Made by a program: the position numbers and the translations under genes. Positions 8,008-16,781 of a DNA stretch of 64,000 bases are shown here, piece by piece. Source of the stretch: Dendrosporobacter quercicolus (lineage in GTDB: Bacteria > Bacillota > Negativicutes > DSM-1736 > Dendrosporobacteraceae). The number at the start of each line of letters is the position of its first letter. Positions within the stretch are counted from its first letter, which is position 1. The notes under the pieces are model-generated. The model ran no database searches. It was not told the DNA's origin and saw only the letters and a program-made list of their open reading frames with translations. Location of the stretch: contig NZ_FNHB01000005.1 in assembly GCF_900104455.1 (NCBI RefSeq), positions 62,001 to 126,000 on the forward strand. The letters are read 5' to 3'.

Positions 8008-9135
8008 TCACCTGACTGAACGATAAGATTCAAAATAGGCTTCTACAAAAGCCTCATTTTCTATGGCATATTTGTATACTTCAGTATAACTCATTTTGAT
8101 ATCCTTCATGATTCCAATCATTAAATCCACAGGATAGATTTTCAAAAACTCAATCAGTCTGTCAATTGTATAATTTGTGTCATGGCCACCGTTTTTAAAA
8201 GTTGCTTCCAAGTGTATTAGAATATTTTTGGCAGCCAGATATAGCCTTGTATGACTTTCGTTTTTAATTTTCTCTTTGACAGATTCATGCAGGGAATTTC
8301 CGGAAAACACATCTTCATAAGAGATTAATGCGTTATAATCGGCTTCAACAAAGTTAACAAACTCTTCTGCAATGAGTTTCCCGACATTTCCTCTTATGAC
8401 ATTTAAAAATACAGACCTGGATAGGGAATCTTTTTTCTGCTTATAAAGTTTATAAATACCGGAAATTCTTTCATAGCTTCTCGGAGTCGCTCTTATATCA
8501 TCTTCGTTGATTTTATGCAAATATTCCGGGAAGGCGGCAATAAACTCGATCACCTTTTGCTCAATGTCTGCAGCTATTGCCCAATCTAACCACTGCCGAT
8601 AATCAGGCTCCATGTGTAGCCACACAAACCGGTTTTCCTGCGCTACATCCATATCTACCACTTGATAATCAAAGTCCGCACCATATTTACCGGAAGGATT
8701 CATCGCTGCTACAATTTTTACACTTTCAGGCAATTGATAGCCATTAATTTCTCTATTTAATATCAAATTCATCAGTTCCTGCTGCACGGTATGTTCACAA
8801 CGATTTATTTCGTCTACCAATAAAAGAACGGTTTTCCCTTTTGCTATTTCCTCATCAATCTCCCTTAGCTTATGATGAACGGCATAGACGGTGGTTTTCT
8901 TTTCAGCCTTAGCTTCTTGCTGATTTGGTCTTGTATAAGATTCTATCGTTGGCAGGCCGCCTATTTCACCTTCTTTCAGGAGATTGCCATCAATAACGAC
9001 CAAACGCCAATTGTTTTCATGCGCGATTTGCTTGGCTAAAGCTGTTTTTCCAATTCCGGTTTCCCCAACGATTAAAGGTACTTCCCCGGTAGCCAGTACT
9101 AAATCAACACTTTTTAATGTATCAATAAAATTCAT
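8008..9135 (-). CDS. MoxR-type AAA+ ATPase
   Basis: 375 residues. Walker A is GETGIGKT (24-31), Walker B LLLVDEIN (104-111), sensor-1 region AAMNPSG, and a following RATPRSYERISG motif typical of MoxR/RavA-type ATPases. It hydrolyses ATP in the cytoplasm, probably as a ring, and acts on clients with the VWA partner encoded directly downstream (stop 8008, partner start 8002). A GGGAG ribosome site precedes the ATG. It is the middle gene of a three-gene operon with the repeat protein at 9148-9957. Confidence 0.92.
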   Translation of the reverse strand: MNFIDTLKSVDLVLATGEVPLIVGETGIGKTALAKQIAHENNWRLVVIDGNLLKEGEIGGLPTIESYTRPNQQEAKAEKKTTVYAVHHKLREIDEEIAKGKTVLLLVDEINRCEHTVQQELMNLILNREINGYQLPESVKIVAAMNPSGKYGADFDYQVVDMDVAQENRFVWLHMEPDYRQWLDWAIAADIEQKVIEFIAAFPEYLHKINEDDIRATPRSYERISGIYKLYKQKKDSLSRSVFLNVIRGNVGKLIAEEFVNFVEADYNALISYEDVFSGNSLHESVKEKIKNESHTRLYLAAKNILIHLEATFKNGGHDTNYTIDRLIEFLKIYPVDLMIGIMKDIKMSYTEVYKYAIENEAFVEAYFESYRSVR

Positions 9136-9147
9136 AATATCTCCCGC

Positions 9148-9957
9148 CTATTTTATCTTTAGCTTTTCATCTACAGCTATTTTTTTGGCCTTTTTACTGC
9201 CATATTGATAAATAAACATGATCTTGTCCATTGGTATCAGGTCACTGTTTTTATCTATAGTACTACAATTTAGATAATCCCTCACATATTTTTCTTCAAC
9301 AGCTTCATTTGATAATGCTTCCTTTAACACTTGTGCTAATTCATCTTTGGTGATTTCTATTTCTTTCGTAATATATTGAATCGCTAAAATATTTGCTTTC
9401 AAAAATCTCAACATTTTATTTTTATCTAAATCATTGATAAACCTGATAGCCCGCTCATTATTCTTGATCGCGATAAGCTCGGCCTGATGTGTCGGTGAAT
9501 TGATATATCTTAAGGCATCATAACTTATTTTTACAGCCTCTTCCTGAACATTTTCACTAGGTTCTTTGATAAACCTTATTGCATCGTAATTTTTCCTTAC
9601 AGCTAATAATTGCAATTCCTCACTGGGCTGATTTACATATTTAATCGCCCATCCAGCTTGATTTATAGCTAATTTAACTAATGTATCAGTTGGATTTTTA
9701 ATATACTGTAAGTTATTCCAGCCAGCATTTACAGCTTGTATCATCATAGCTTCCGTAGGATTTTTGATAAATTGAATCGCCCGCGCATTATTGTCTACAG
9801 CTGCTGCCTGCATTTCTCTGGTTGGCTGCTCTATATATTGCAGCGCCAGTCCGTTTTTTTTAACAGCCAATAGCTTCATCTCAGCGGTAGGATTATCGAT
9901 ATAAGCCAAAGCATAAGGATTATTTTTTAACATTTCAATCAGCTTTGATTTTTCCAT
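9148..9957 (-). CDS. DUF4116-like helical repeat protein
   Basis: 269 residues, of which about the first 190 are seven to eight repeats of roughly 24 residues with the consensus A(I/L).(Y/F)I..PTEE.Q..AV..N, as in DUF4116. Examples are ALAYIDNPTAEMKLLAV and AIQFIKNPTEAMMIQAV. The tail from about 195 is a different, charged helical segment. No signal peptide or membrane helix is present. Such repeats usually make curved solenoids that bind other proteins. The gene is 12 bases upstream of the MoxR ATPase, so a role as client or adaptor for that machine is inferred, not shown. Confidence 0.82.
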   Translation of the reverse strand: MEKSKLIEMLKNNPYALAYIDNPTAEMKLLAVKKNGLALQYIEQPTREMQAAAVDNNARAIQFIKNPTEAMMIQAVNAGWNNLQYIKNPTDTLVKLAINQAGWAIKYVNQPSEELQLLAVRKNYDAIRFIKEPSENVQEEAVKISYDALRYINSPTHQAELIAIKNNERAIRFINDLDKNKMLRFLKANILAIQYITKEIEITKDELAQVLKEALSNEAVEEKYVRDYLNCSTIDKNSDLIPMDKIMFIYQYGSKKAKKIAVDEKLKIK

Positions 9958-10230
9958 AATGTTACTTTCCTTTTGTCATTGTTTTTAGGTTGCTTATAAA
10001 TACAAAATAATTATACCATTGTATAAAGGATCAATAAATGATATCGAAATATTAGTTATTGACAGGCAAAATCAAAAAGTCTGGCTTTTAATAAAGTGAT
10101 TCGGATAATGAAAATTTAACCTATTTGGTATTCTGCACAGCCTGACGTCCCTAAGCTGCAGCAAAAGAAGTTTCCAGCTGAGACGGATTTTCATAGCTTC
10201 CTTTCAAGGATTTATTGCGATGATTGTATA
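9958..10230. other. Intergenic stretch with minus-strand promoter
   Basis: AT-rich spacer between the divergent DUF4116 operon and an Fe-S fragment. A minus-strand TATAAT (10010-10015) about 50 bases before the DUF4116 start is the likely -10; the -35 (TTTATT) is weak. Nothing else was recognised. Confidence 0.4.
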
Positions 10231-10488
10231 ATGATTATAGAGTATATTTTTATTCCGAGGCAGCTATGGTTATATTGTCGCAACTGTGTTGACACCTGCC
10301 CGTCTCAAGCCATTCATGGCAAGGCCTGCTCTGAAATCCTGCCGTGGGAGGAGCTTGTTGATGTACGCAAGCGTGATCAATGGAAAATCAAGAACTTTCC
10401 TGAATTTCACGGCCAGGTCTGCGGTATCTGTGTGGCGGTCTGCCCGCATGGGCAGCGGGCGAGAAGGCTTGGGTTTTCGCACACCTGA
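10231..10488 (+). pseudogene. C-terminal fragment of an iron-sulfur protein
   Basis: Two ferredoxin-like cluster motifs are preserved: CRNCVDTCPSQAI and CGICVAVCPHG. Their spacing resembles the twin 4Fe-4S C-terminal region of epoxyqueuosine reductase (QueG) or reductive dehalogenase type proteins, which are 300 residues or longer. Here only 85 codons remain, the first codons do not look like either family, and no ribosome site precedes them. A short genuine ferredoxin is the alternative, but the first motif lacks a clean N-terminal lead. Confidence 0.5.
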
Positions 10489-10537
10489 GTCTTAACTGTT
10501 CATGAATCTATAAGATGAAATTGGGAGGAGAATTCCT

Positions 10538-11818
10538 GTGGAAGATAACATACCGGAAGCTTCAATGAAATGCGAAACACGACGGGCGTTTCTCGCGCTC
10601 TGTTCACCTAAAACACGACTTTTACATGATCCTGTTTTCAATCCCGATATGGTTTGCGGACATCCAAATCCGGCTGGCCTTGGCGATGCAGGCCGCTTTT
10701 CGCAAATGGGCTCCTGGGGGCAGAGTTCAGTCTTGTTTCCTTTGCTTGAGACCTATCGTACAGCAGACAAATGCGGCAAAGCGCCGTATGGCGGGGCGGA
10801 ATATGGCATTCCGCAGACACCTGAAGCCGACGCTGTGTGCAGAAAAATTACGGCATTGCATCAAGGGTACGGCGCTGTCATCTGCCCATCGGGATTATCC
10901 GCGATTGCAACAACTTTAGACGCGTTTTCACCGAAAGCGGTTCTTATTCCTGATAATGTATATGGGCCAATGCTCCGGTTTCTGAACCGGCGGCGCATAA
11001 AGCAAATCCGTTATCCGGCAGGCGCTTCGGCGGATGAATTCCGCTCGGTTCTGTTAAAAGCGCGCAGCCTGTATACTCAATGCGCAGACTTGCTTGTCTA
11101 TATCGAGGCTCCCGGCAGCGGTACATTCGAAATCCCCGACCTCGATGGAATAATAGCTATAGCGCAAAATGCCAGGTTGCGTACGGTTATGGACAACACC
11201 TGGGCAAGTCATGTCCGTTTTCAACCACTTGAACATGGCATTGATATTGTTGTACAGGCGACGACAAAATACGAAGGCGGATATGGCGATACGCCGTCGG
11301 GCGTGGTTATTGCCAGGCGCCCGCAAGATCTGCAGAGCATCGCCGATGAATTGCGCGCAACCGGTAACGGCGCGGTTGCACCAACGACTTGCTTACGACT
11401 TTATCATAGAATTGATTCGACCGAAGAGCGTCTCAATCAACATGCCGATACCGCCCAACGGTTGATCGGCTGGTTTTTGAAACAGCCTTTCGTCACTGAC
11501 ATACTTTCGCCGACGTTGGAAACCTCCCCTTATCACGAACGTTTCCAGCGTTATTTCGGCAAAGCAAATGGCCTTTTCAGCGCCGTTTTTCGTCCGGACC
11601 TGCCGGCAAAGCGTGTCGAAACTTTTGTCGATGCACTGAATCTGTTCTGGGTTGCTGAAAGCTGGGGCGGGCACCTGTCGCTTGTATTGCCGGTACATGC
11701 CAACCGCGAAGTTACACCCCTGCCGGATGGCTATATTTTGCGCTTCCACGCCGGACTCGAAGACTGCCAGGACCTTTTGCGTGATCTTAACCAAGCGGCA
11801 GCGTGTTTATTAAAGTAA
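10538..11818 (+). CDS. Cys/Met metabolism PLP enzyme (cystathionine lyase/synthase type)
   Basis: 426 residues of the trans-sulfuration family. Visible are the substrate loop YGGAEYGIPQTPEAD, CPSGLSAI, VMDNTWAS with Asp219 for the pyridine nitrogen, and the PLP lysine Lys244 in QATTKYEGGYGD. The closest general resemblance is to MetC-type cystathionine beta-lyases of the group that end WAVESWGG-like, but reaction specificity (beta-lyase versus gamma-lyase) cannot be fixed. The GTG start has a GGGAGGAG site seven bases upstream. No methionine riboswitch was recognised in front of it. Confidence 0.88.
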   Translation: MEDNIPEASMKCETRRAFLALCSPKTRLLHDPVFNPDMVCGHPNPAGLGDAGRFSQMGSWGQSSVLFPLLETYRTADKCGKAPYGGAEYGIPQTPEADAVCRKITALHQGYGAVICPSGLSAIATTLDAFSPKAVLIPDNVYGPMLRFLNRRRIKQIRYPAGASADEFRSVLLKARSLYTQCADLLVYIEAPGSGTFEIPDLDGIIAIAQNARLRTVMDNTWASHVRFQPLEHGIDIVVQATTKYEGGYGDTPSGVVIARRPQDLQSIADELRATGNGAVAPTTCLRLYHRIDSTEERLNQHADTAQRLIGWFLKQPFVTDILSPTLETSPYHERFQRYFGKANGLFSAVFRPDLPAKRVETFVDALNLFWVAESWGGHLSLVLPVHANREVTPLPDGYILRFHAGLEDCQDLLRDLNQAAACLLK

Positions 11819-12117
11819 TTAAGCCGGCCGGTGGGCGTCGGAGGACCAGATAGCATATCCTTCCGTCCTTGATCCTCTAGTCCAAATTCTAGAAACAGTA
11901 CGACAGTAGGCGTGGCTTGCTCTTAATAAACAGCCGGTTTGCAGCGGGGGACAGCCTTCTGGCTGAATCTTCATTGGCCGCCGGTTAAAATAATGTAAAA
12001 ATATTGACACTACCGAAGGTTTTTGCCTGTTGACATAGTATTATAGTAATAGCTATTCCATGAGATCACGCATTCTACATACACCTATCATACTCGCAAA
12101 AGCAGGAGGTTTTTACA
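11819..12117. other. Intergenic region before the soluble MCP gene
   Basis: 300 bases without a convincing gene. It holds a TTGACA at 12032-12037 with no clear -10 at 17 bases. No terminator of good quality was found after the PLP enzyme. Confidence 0.4.
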
Positions 12118-13311
12118 ATGTTTTTTAAGAGGAGAAATCAACCGGAGCCGGCAGCGGGGGATTTAGCTGCATTGCTGTCGGAGGCTAAAAGTGCGCTGGC
12201 CGCCGTAAAGCAGGGGAACGGCCAATATCGTATTCAGGCCGGCGGTATTACGGATGAAGGCCGGCAACTGGCAATGGCGATTAACGCTATATTAGAGTTT
12301 CGCCTAGCGGATGGCGCGGCTGCAGCGGTGCATGACGCCCCGCCGGCCGGCTCAGCAGCTGATGCCGCAACGGAGTACCAAAAACTAAAAGATGAACTTC
12401 AGAATATTACAACGCGGCTGGAACTGGTCAATAGAGCTTCCAAGGTCGGTTTATGGGACCTGACGGTGATCGATGGCAACGCGTCTCATCCGGATAATTC
12501 GTACTGGTGGTCTGACGAATTCCGTCATTTGCTGGGGTACAGCAGTATTGCTGATTTCCCCAATGTTCTTGAGAGTTGGAGCGATAAGCTGCATTCTGAC
12601 GATAAAGAGCGAATTCTTAGGGATTTGTCCGATCATATGAACAATTTATCCGGCAAAAGTCCTTATCCGATGGAATACAGGCTGAAGCACAAAGATGGCC
12701 AATACCGCTGGTTCCGGGCGGACGGGGCCACGATCCGCAATGAACAGGGCGTGCCGCTTAGAGTGGCTGGTTCCATGTATGACATAACCTCAGAAAAAAT
12801 GAAGCAGCAGCGAGAGCAGGACTTAACCGTTCAAGCGGAGCAGTTTTCGCAGGCGATTGGACAGCTGGCCGCTGTTGTCACCAATATTACCAGCGCAGCC
12901 CAGGAACTGACGGCCGTTCAGCAGAAAACGATGGAGATTACTGAAAGAGCAGACAAAAGTGCTGCCACGGTGCAGGATATTACCGCACTGATTAGAAAAC
13001 TGGCTGGTCAAACCAACCTCCTGGGCCTGAACGCCGCCATCGAAGCGGCGCGGGCGGGGCAGGAAGGACGGGGCTTTCAGGTAGTGGCTGAGGAAATCCG
13101 CAAGCTGGCTGGAGCAAGTACCGATGCCGTGGAAAAGATTGACAGCAATTTACGCGAAGTACAGCTGTCCACCAGCGCGATTTCCCAGCAGATTCACAAT
13201 ATGGATGATCATATACAAGCGCAGGCGGCCATAACGGAGGAAGTAAACGCCACCGTAGAAGAAATTAACGCCATGTTCCAGAATATATTAGGAATAGTTA
13301 AAAATGCCTAG
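12118..13311 (+). CDS. Cytoplasmic PAS-containing methyl-accepting chemotaxis protein
   Basis: 397 residues without a membrane segment. After an Ala-rich N-terminus there is a PAS domain (about 105-225) with a PAS-3 style ending [17 protein letters not shown] and [13 protein letters not shown] short MCP signalling domain follows with the conserved tip [19 protein letters not shown] and [10 protein letters not shown]. The cytoplasmic helical hairpin is much shorter than in a membrane MCP, so it resembles soluble receptors. It probably passes an internal redox or ligand signal to CheA/CheW, which are not encoded here. An AGGAGG site precedes the ATG. Confidence 0.9.
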   Translation: MFFKRRNQPEPAAGDLAALLSEAKSALAAVKQGNGQYRIQAGGITDEGRQLAMAINAILEFRLADGAAAAVHDAPPAGSAADAATEYQKLKDELQNITTRLELVNRASKVGLWDLTVIDGNASHPDNSYWWSDEFRHLLGYSSIADFPNVLESWSDKLHSDDKERILRDLSDHMNNLSGKSPYPMEYRLKHKDGQYRWFRADGATIRNEQGVPLRVAGSMYDITSEKMKQQREQDLTVQAEQFSQAIGQLAAVVTNITSAAQELTAVQQKTMEITERADKSAATVQDITALIRKLAGQTNLLGLNAAIEAARAGQEGRGFQVVAEEIRKLAGASTDAVEKIDSNLREVQLSTSAISQQIHNMDDHIQAQAAITEEVNATVEEINAMFQNILGIVKNA

Positions 13312-13417
13312 TGTCTTGGCAAAGGTGTGAATTAGGATTAGACAGTGTGGATTTTTTCGTCCTGCGAGGCGGAGGAGTCGGCGCATATCGCCTGTTTGAA
13401 GTATTTTCCCAGGGTTA

Positions 13418-13446
13418 TTGACAAAGCATTGGGCAATTAGTACAAT
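13418..13446 (+). promoter_or_regulatory. Promoter of the T-box/ABC transporter operon
   Basis: TTGACA (13418-13423), 17-base spacer, TACAAT (13441-13446). Transcription would start near 13453, just ahead of the T-box Stem I. Confidence 0.75.
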
Positions 13447-13471
13447 AACAGCAATAACTGAATATTAAAAA

Positions 13472-13762
13472 GTAGAGACGGAAAAAAGTAAATGTATATT
13501 TGCTATGCAGAGAGCTGGTGGCCGGTGCAAACCAGTTAGCAGTATGGATTGAAGTTCGTTCCTGAACTGCGAGGCTGAACGATAGTAGGCTGAGCCGGGG
13601 TGGCATTCGTTACGGTGCTGTGAGTTGATCTGATTCAGGATTATTAGGGTGGTACCGCGGAGCTTTCCGTCCCTTGCGGTAGCGCTCTTTTTTATCTTGA
13701 CGGATAACTAGGGTGGTACCGCGATGCACGTCCGTCGTCCCTTGGAGGGGGCGATTTTTTGT
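13472..13762 (+). promoter_or_regulatory. T-box riboswitch, one Stem I and two antiterminator/terminator modules
   Basis: Stem I shows the conserved AGAGAGCTGGTGG and GGTGCAAACCAG distal elements (13509-13534). The specifier region contains TGG followed by A (13545-13548), a Trp codon. The T-box antiterminator bulge sequence AGGGTGGTACCGCG occurs twice, at 13646-13659 and 13710-13723. Each is followed by a GC-rich terminator and a T-run (13688-13693 and 13755-13760). Uncharged tRNA(Trp) is expected to favour read-through into the ABC transporter. Confidence 0.92.
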
Positions 13763-13784
13763 TAAAAAAGGATGGGTGAGGGGT

Positions 13785-14777
13785 ATGGTGAAAAAATTGC
13801 TTCGAAAAAAAATGATTGCCTTAGGGTTAGGGGCCGTGCTGGCAGTTGGCGCCATTGCCGGCTGCGGCGGTGAAACAAAGGAAGCCGGCGGGGCGGTTTA
13901 CCGGGTCGGCGTACTGCAGATGGTGCAGCATGGCGCTTTGGACGCCGCTAACAATGGCTTTGTGGACGGACTGGCTTCCCGGGGTTATAAGAATGGTGAA
14001 AACATTACAATTGATCAGCAGAACGCCCAGGGCGATCAGTCCAACTTAAAAACCATCAGCCAGCGGTTTGTGAACAACAAAGTGGATTTAATTTACGCCA
14101 TTGCCACGCCGGCGGCGCAGGCGGTTGCGAACGAAACCAAAACGATTCCTGTCGTGGGTTCGGCGATTACGGATTACGAGGCGGCAAAGCTGGTCCAGTC
14201 CAATGCCAAGCCTGGCGGGAATGTGACCGGGACGACGGATTACCTGCCGCCGAAGCAGCAGATTGACCTGGCGCTTAAGCTGATCCCGCAGGCCAAAACG
14301 GTGGGGGCGTTATATAATTCCAGTGAAGCAAACTCAGAGATACAAGTCAGGGAAATGAAAGAATACGCCGCTGAAAAGGGTTTAACGGTGATTGAAGCTG
14401 CCGTTACGAACGTAAACGATATTCAACAGGCAGTACAGAGTTTAGTCGGCAAAGCGGACTTCATCTATTGCCCAACCGATAACACGATAGCGTCCGCTAT
14501 TGCTAATATTGCCAGGATCGCGAGGGCGGCAAAGCTGCCGGTTCTTGCCGGTGATGAAACTATGGTTAAAACCGGCGGAGCGGCGGGGGTTTCGATAAAC
14601 TACTATAAGCTCGGTTTCCAGTCCGGTGAAATGGCGGCCGACATTTTGTCCGGTAAAGCAAAACCGGCCGATATGCCAATCGCTTCACAGGAAGAGGCGA
14701 AAGTCATTATTAACAAAGAGACCGCTCAGGAGATTGGCTTAACCATACCGGAAGAACTGCTGAAAGCGGCTGAATAG
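13785..14777 (+). CDS. trpX: ABC transporter substrate-binding lipoprotein, predicted tryptophan-specific
   Basis: 330 residues of the ABC_sub_bind type (PF04392). A lipoprotein signal ends in AIAGC with Cys27. The mature domain has the family blocks GFVDGLASRGYKNGENI, STIYAIATPAAQAV-like text and FIYCPTDNTIASA. An in-frame upstream start would fall inside the terminator, so the ATG at 13785 with a GGTGAGGGG site is taken. Location behind a tRNA(Trp)-type T-box with a permease and ATPase matches the TrpXYZ transporter proposed in Firmicutes. Specificity is inferred from the specifier codon. Confidence 0.88.
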   Translation: MVKKLLRKKMIALGLGAVLAVGAIAGCGGETKEAGGAVYRVGVLQMVQHGALDAANNGFVDGLASRGYKNGENITIDQQNAQGDQSNLKTISQRFVNNKVDLIYAIATPAAQAVANETKTIPVVGSAITDYEAAKLVQSNAKPGGNVTGTTDYLPPKQQIDLALKLIPQAKTVGALYNSSEANSEIQVREMKEYAAEKGLTVIEAAVTNVNDIQQAVQSLVGKADFIYCPTDNTIASAIANIARIARAAKLPVLAGDETMVKTGGAAGVSINYYKLGFQSGEMAADILSGKAKPADMPIASQEEAKVIINKETAQEIGLTIPEELLKAAE

Positions 14778-14792
14778 AAACAACGCCGAGGA

Positions 14793-14810
14793 AAGGGGCG
14801 GCAGCCCCTT
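14793..14810 (+). promoter_or_regulatory. Intercistronic hairpin
   Basis: AAGGGGC and GCCCCTT form a perfect 7-base stem with a GGCA loop, 15 bases after the binding-protein stop. There is no T-run, so it is more likely a mRNA-stability or processing element that raises binding-protein levels than a terminator. Confidence 0.4.
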
Positions 14811-14962
14811 CTGCTATAGGCTGAATATTGGGATGTCATGTTTTTAACAACCGCACTGAAAACCGGCGCTCGTTTTACACCAGCAATACCGCAAACGTCT
14901 TTGCTCCGTATTCAGGCAGCGTTCACCGGAGCCGGCCTGCAACACATGGGAGGAACAAATAC

Positions 14963-15841
14963 ATGAATGATTTAATCATTTCTACCATAGCCCAAGGACT
15001 GCTCTGGTCTGTCCTGGCTATAGGCGTCTACTTAACTTTTCGCACTTTGCATATTGCTGATTTAAGCGTGGAGGGCACTTATCCGCTGGGCGCGGCCGTT
15101 GCGGCGGTACTGCTGGAGGGACAGTACAGCCCTGCGACTGCTGTTCTTACAGCGGGCATCGCCGGTATGCTGGCAGGCGCTGCCACCGGTTTATTGCATA
15201 CAAAACTGAAAATACCGGCATTATTAGCCGGTATTTTAACCATGATTGCCTTGTATTCCGTAAATTTGCGAGTGATGGGCAAAGCGAATATATCGTTATT
15301 AAATACCGATACAGTTTATACCGCCTTAGCATTACATATGACGCCTAATATGACGATTTTTGTGGTGGGCCTTATTGTTGCCGTGGTATGCCCAACTATT
15401 CTCTACTTGTTTTTTGGCACGGAAATCGGCCTGGCTTTGCGGGCTACCGGCAATAATCCGCAAATGATACGGGCAATGGGAGTTAATACTGATAATATGA
15501 TTCTGCTGGGACTGGTGATCAGCAACGGCGTGGTAGCCATAGCGGGAGCTTTTATCGCCCAGAGCAACGGCTTTGCCGATGTCGGCATGGGGGTTGGCAC
15601 TATCGTCATTGGCCTTGCTTCCGTTATCATCGGTGAAGTGTTATTTGGTTCAAGGAGTGTTAAAAATTCTCTGATTTCGGTTGTGCTTGGCTCCATTGTT
15701 TATCGCATTGTCATCGCGGTTGTATTGTATCTGGGGATGCCGCCAAACGATTTGAAGCTGTTTACCGCTCTTTTGGTCGCCATTGCTTTAGCCCTGCCTC
15801 TGGTTAAAACAAAATGGGACAGCAGGAAGGCGGGGATTTAA
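14963..15841 (+). CDS. trpY: ABC transporter permease (TrpY-type)
   Basis: 292 residues with eight to nine hydrophobic helices in the arrangement of branched-chain/ribose-type permeases (BPD_transp_2). Examples are HIADLSVEGTYPLGAAVAAV near the N-terminus and LGLVISNGVVAIAGAFIAQ and GMGVGTIVIGLASVIIGE further on. The ATG at 14963 is chosen for its GGGAGG site; longer in-frame starts add a non-hydrophobic, unlikely tail. It forms the membrane channel for the binding protein at 13785 and the ATPase that begins on the next base. Confidence 0.9.
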   Translation: MNDLIISTIAQGLLWSVLAIGVYLTFRTLHIADLSVEGTYPLGAAVAAVLLEGQYSPATAVLTAGIAGMLAGAATGLLHTKLKIPALLAGILTMIALYSVNLRVMGKANISLLNTDTVYTALALHMTPNMTIFVVGLIVAVVCPTILYLFFGTEIGLALRATGNNPQMIRAMGVNTDNMILLGLVISNGVVAIAGAFIAQSNGFADVGMGVGTIVIGLASVIIGEVLFGSRSVKNSLISVVLGSIVYRIVIAVVLYLGMPPNDLKLFTALLVAIALALPLVKTKWDSRKAGI

Positions 15842-16633
15842 ATGTTAAAAATTGATGGTATCAGTAAAACCTTTTACGCCGGTACTGTGAATGAGAAGCT
15901 GGCGTTGAAAAACGTAAGCCTGGCAATGAAAACTGGCGATTTTATTACTGTCATCGGCGGCAACGGGGCAGGCAAGAGCACTCTCCTGAACTCCATTGCC
16001 GGCGTGTTTAAAGTAGATTGCGGGAAAATTTATATTGATGATATTGATGTAACCAGTATGTCCGAGCATAAACGGGCTGCTTACATCGGCCGAGTTTTTC
16101 AGGACCCCATGCTGGGAACGGCGGCGGATATGATGGTGGAAGAAAACCTGGCGATTGCTGCAAGGCGGGGGAAAAAACTGAGTTTACGCTGGAGTTTTAG
16201 CGAGGCTGACTTCGGCGAATTCAAAGCAAAACTGACCAAATTAGCTCTTGGCTTAGAGGACCGGCTGAAAAATCGGATAGGCACCTTATCGGGCGGGCAG
16301 CGGCAGGCGATTACCTTGTTGATGGCAACCTTGCGGAAACCCAAGCTGCTGTTATTGGACGAGCACACCGCAGCGCTGGATCCCAAAACAGCAGAAAAAG
16401 TATTGGAACTGACGCAGAATATTGTGGCCGAAAATGGGTTAACGACACTGATGATTACACATAATATGCGGGACGCATTACGTTTTGGCAACAGATTGCT
16501 TATGCTGGATGACGGCAAAATTATATTAGACATTCATGGAGCGGAAAAAGCAAAAATGACAGTCCACGACTTGCTGGACGCTTTCGAACATTCGGGCGGT
16601 GGCGACATCAGTGACCGCATGTTGCTGAGTTGA
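15842..16633 (+). CDS. trpZ: ABC transporter ATP-binding protein (TrpZ-type)
   Basis: 263 residues with a complete ABC ATPase set: Walker A GGNGAGKST, Q-loop FQDP, signature LSGGQRQ, Walker B LLLLDEHTAALD and the switch His in ITHN. The start codon directly follows the permease stop, so translation is coupled. It energises the TrpXY system from the cytoplasmic face. No terminator of good quality follows; the esterase behind has its own spacer. Confidence 0.92.
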   Translation: MLKIDGISKTFYAGTVNEKLALKNVSLAMKTGDFITVIGGNGAGKSTLLNSIAGVFKVDCGKIYIDDIDVTSMSEHKRAAYIGRVFQDPMLGTAADMMVEENLAIAARRGKKLSLRWSFSEADFGEFKAKLTKLALGLEDRLKNRIGTLSGGQRQAITLLMATLRKPKLLLLDEHTAALDPKTAEKVLELTQNIVAENGLTTLMITHNMRDALRFGNRLLMLDDGKIILDIHGAEKAKMTVHDLLDAFEHSGGGDISDRMLLS

Positions 16634-16781
16634 AGCGAGGCAGGAAGAAAATTTGGCGGATTTTCCAATAAAAATCCAATTTCCAATTGCTATAATGGAA
16701 TTGAAAAATGGCCAAGCTTAAAGAGCAAAAATAAAGCATGGGTGACAAGCCCGACGTTCAACCAAAGGAGACCATTAACGA

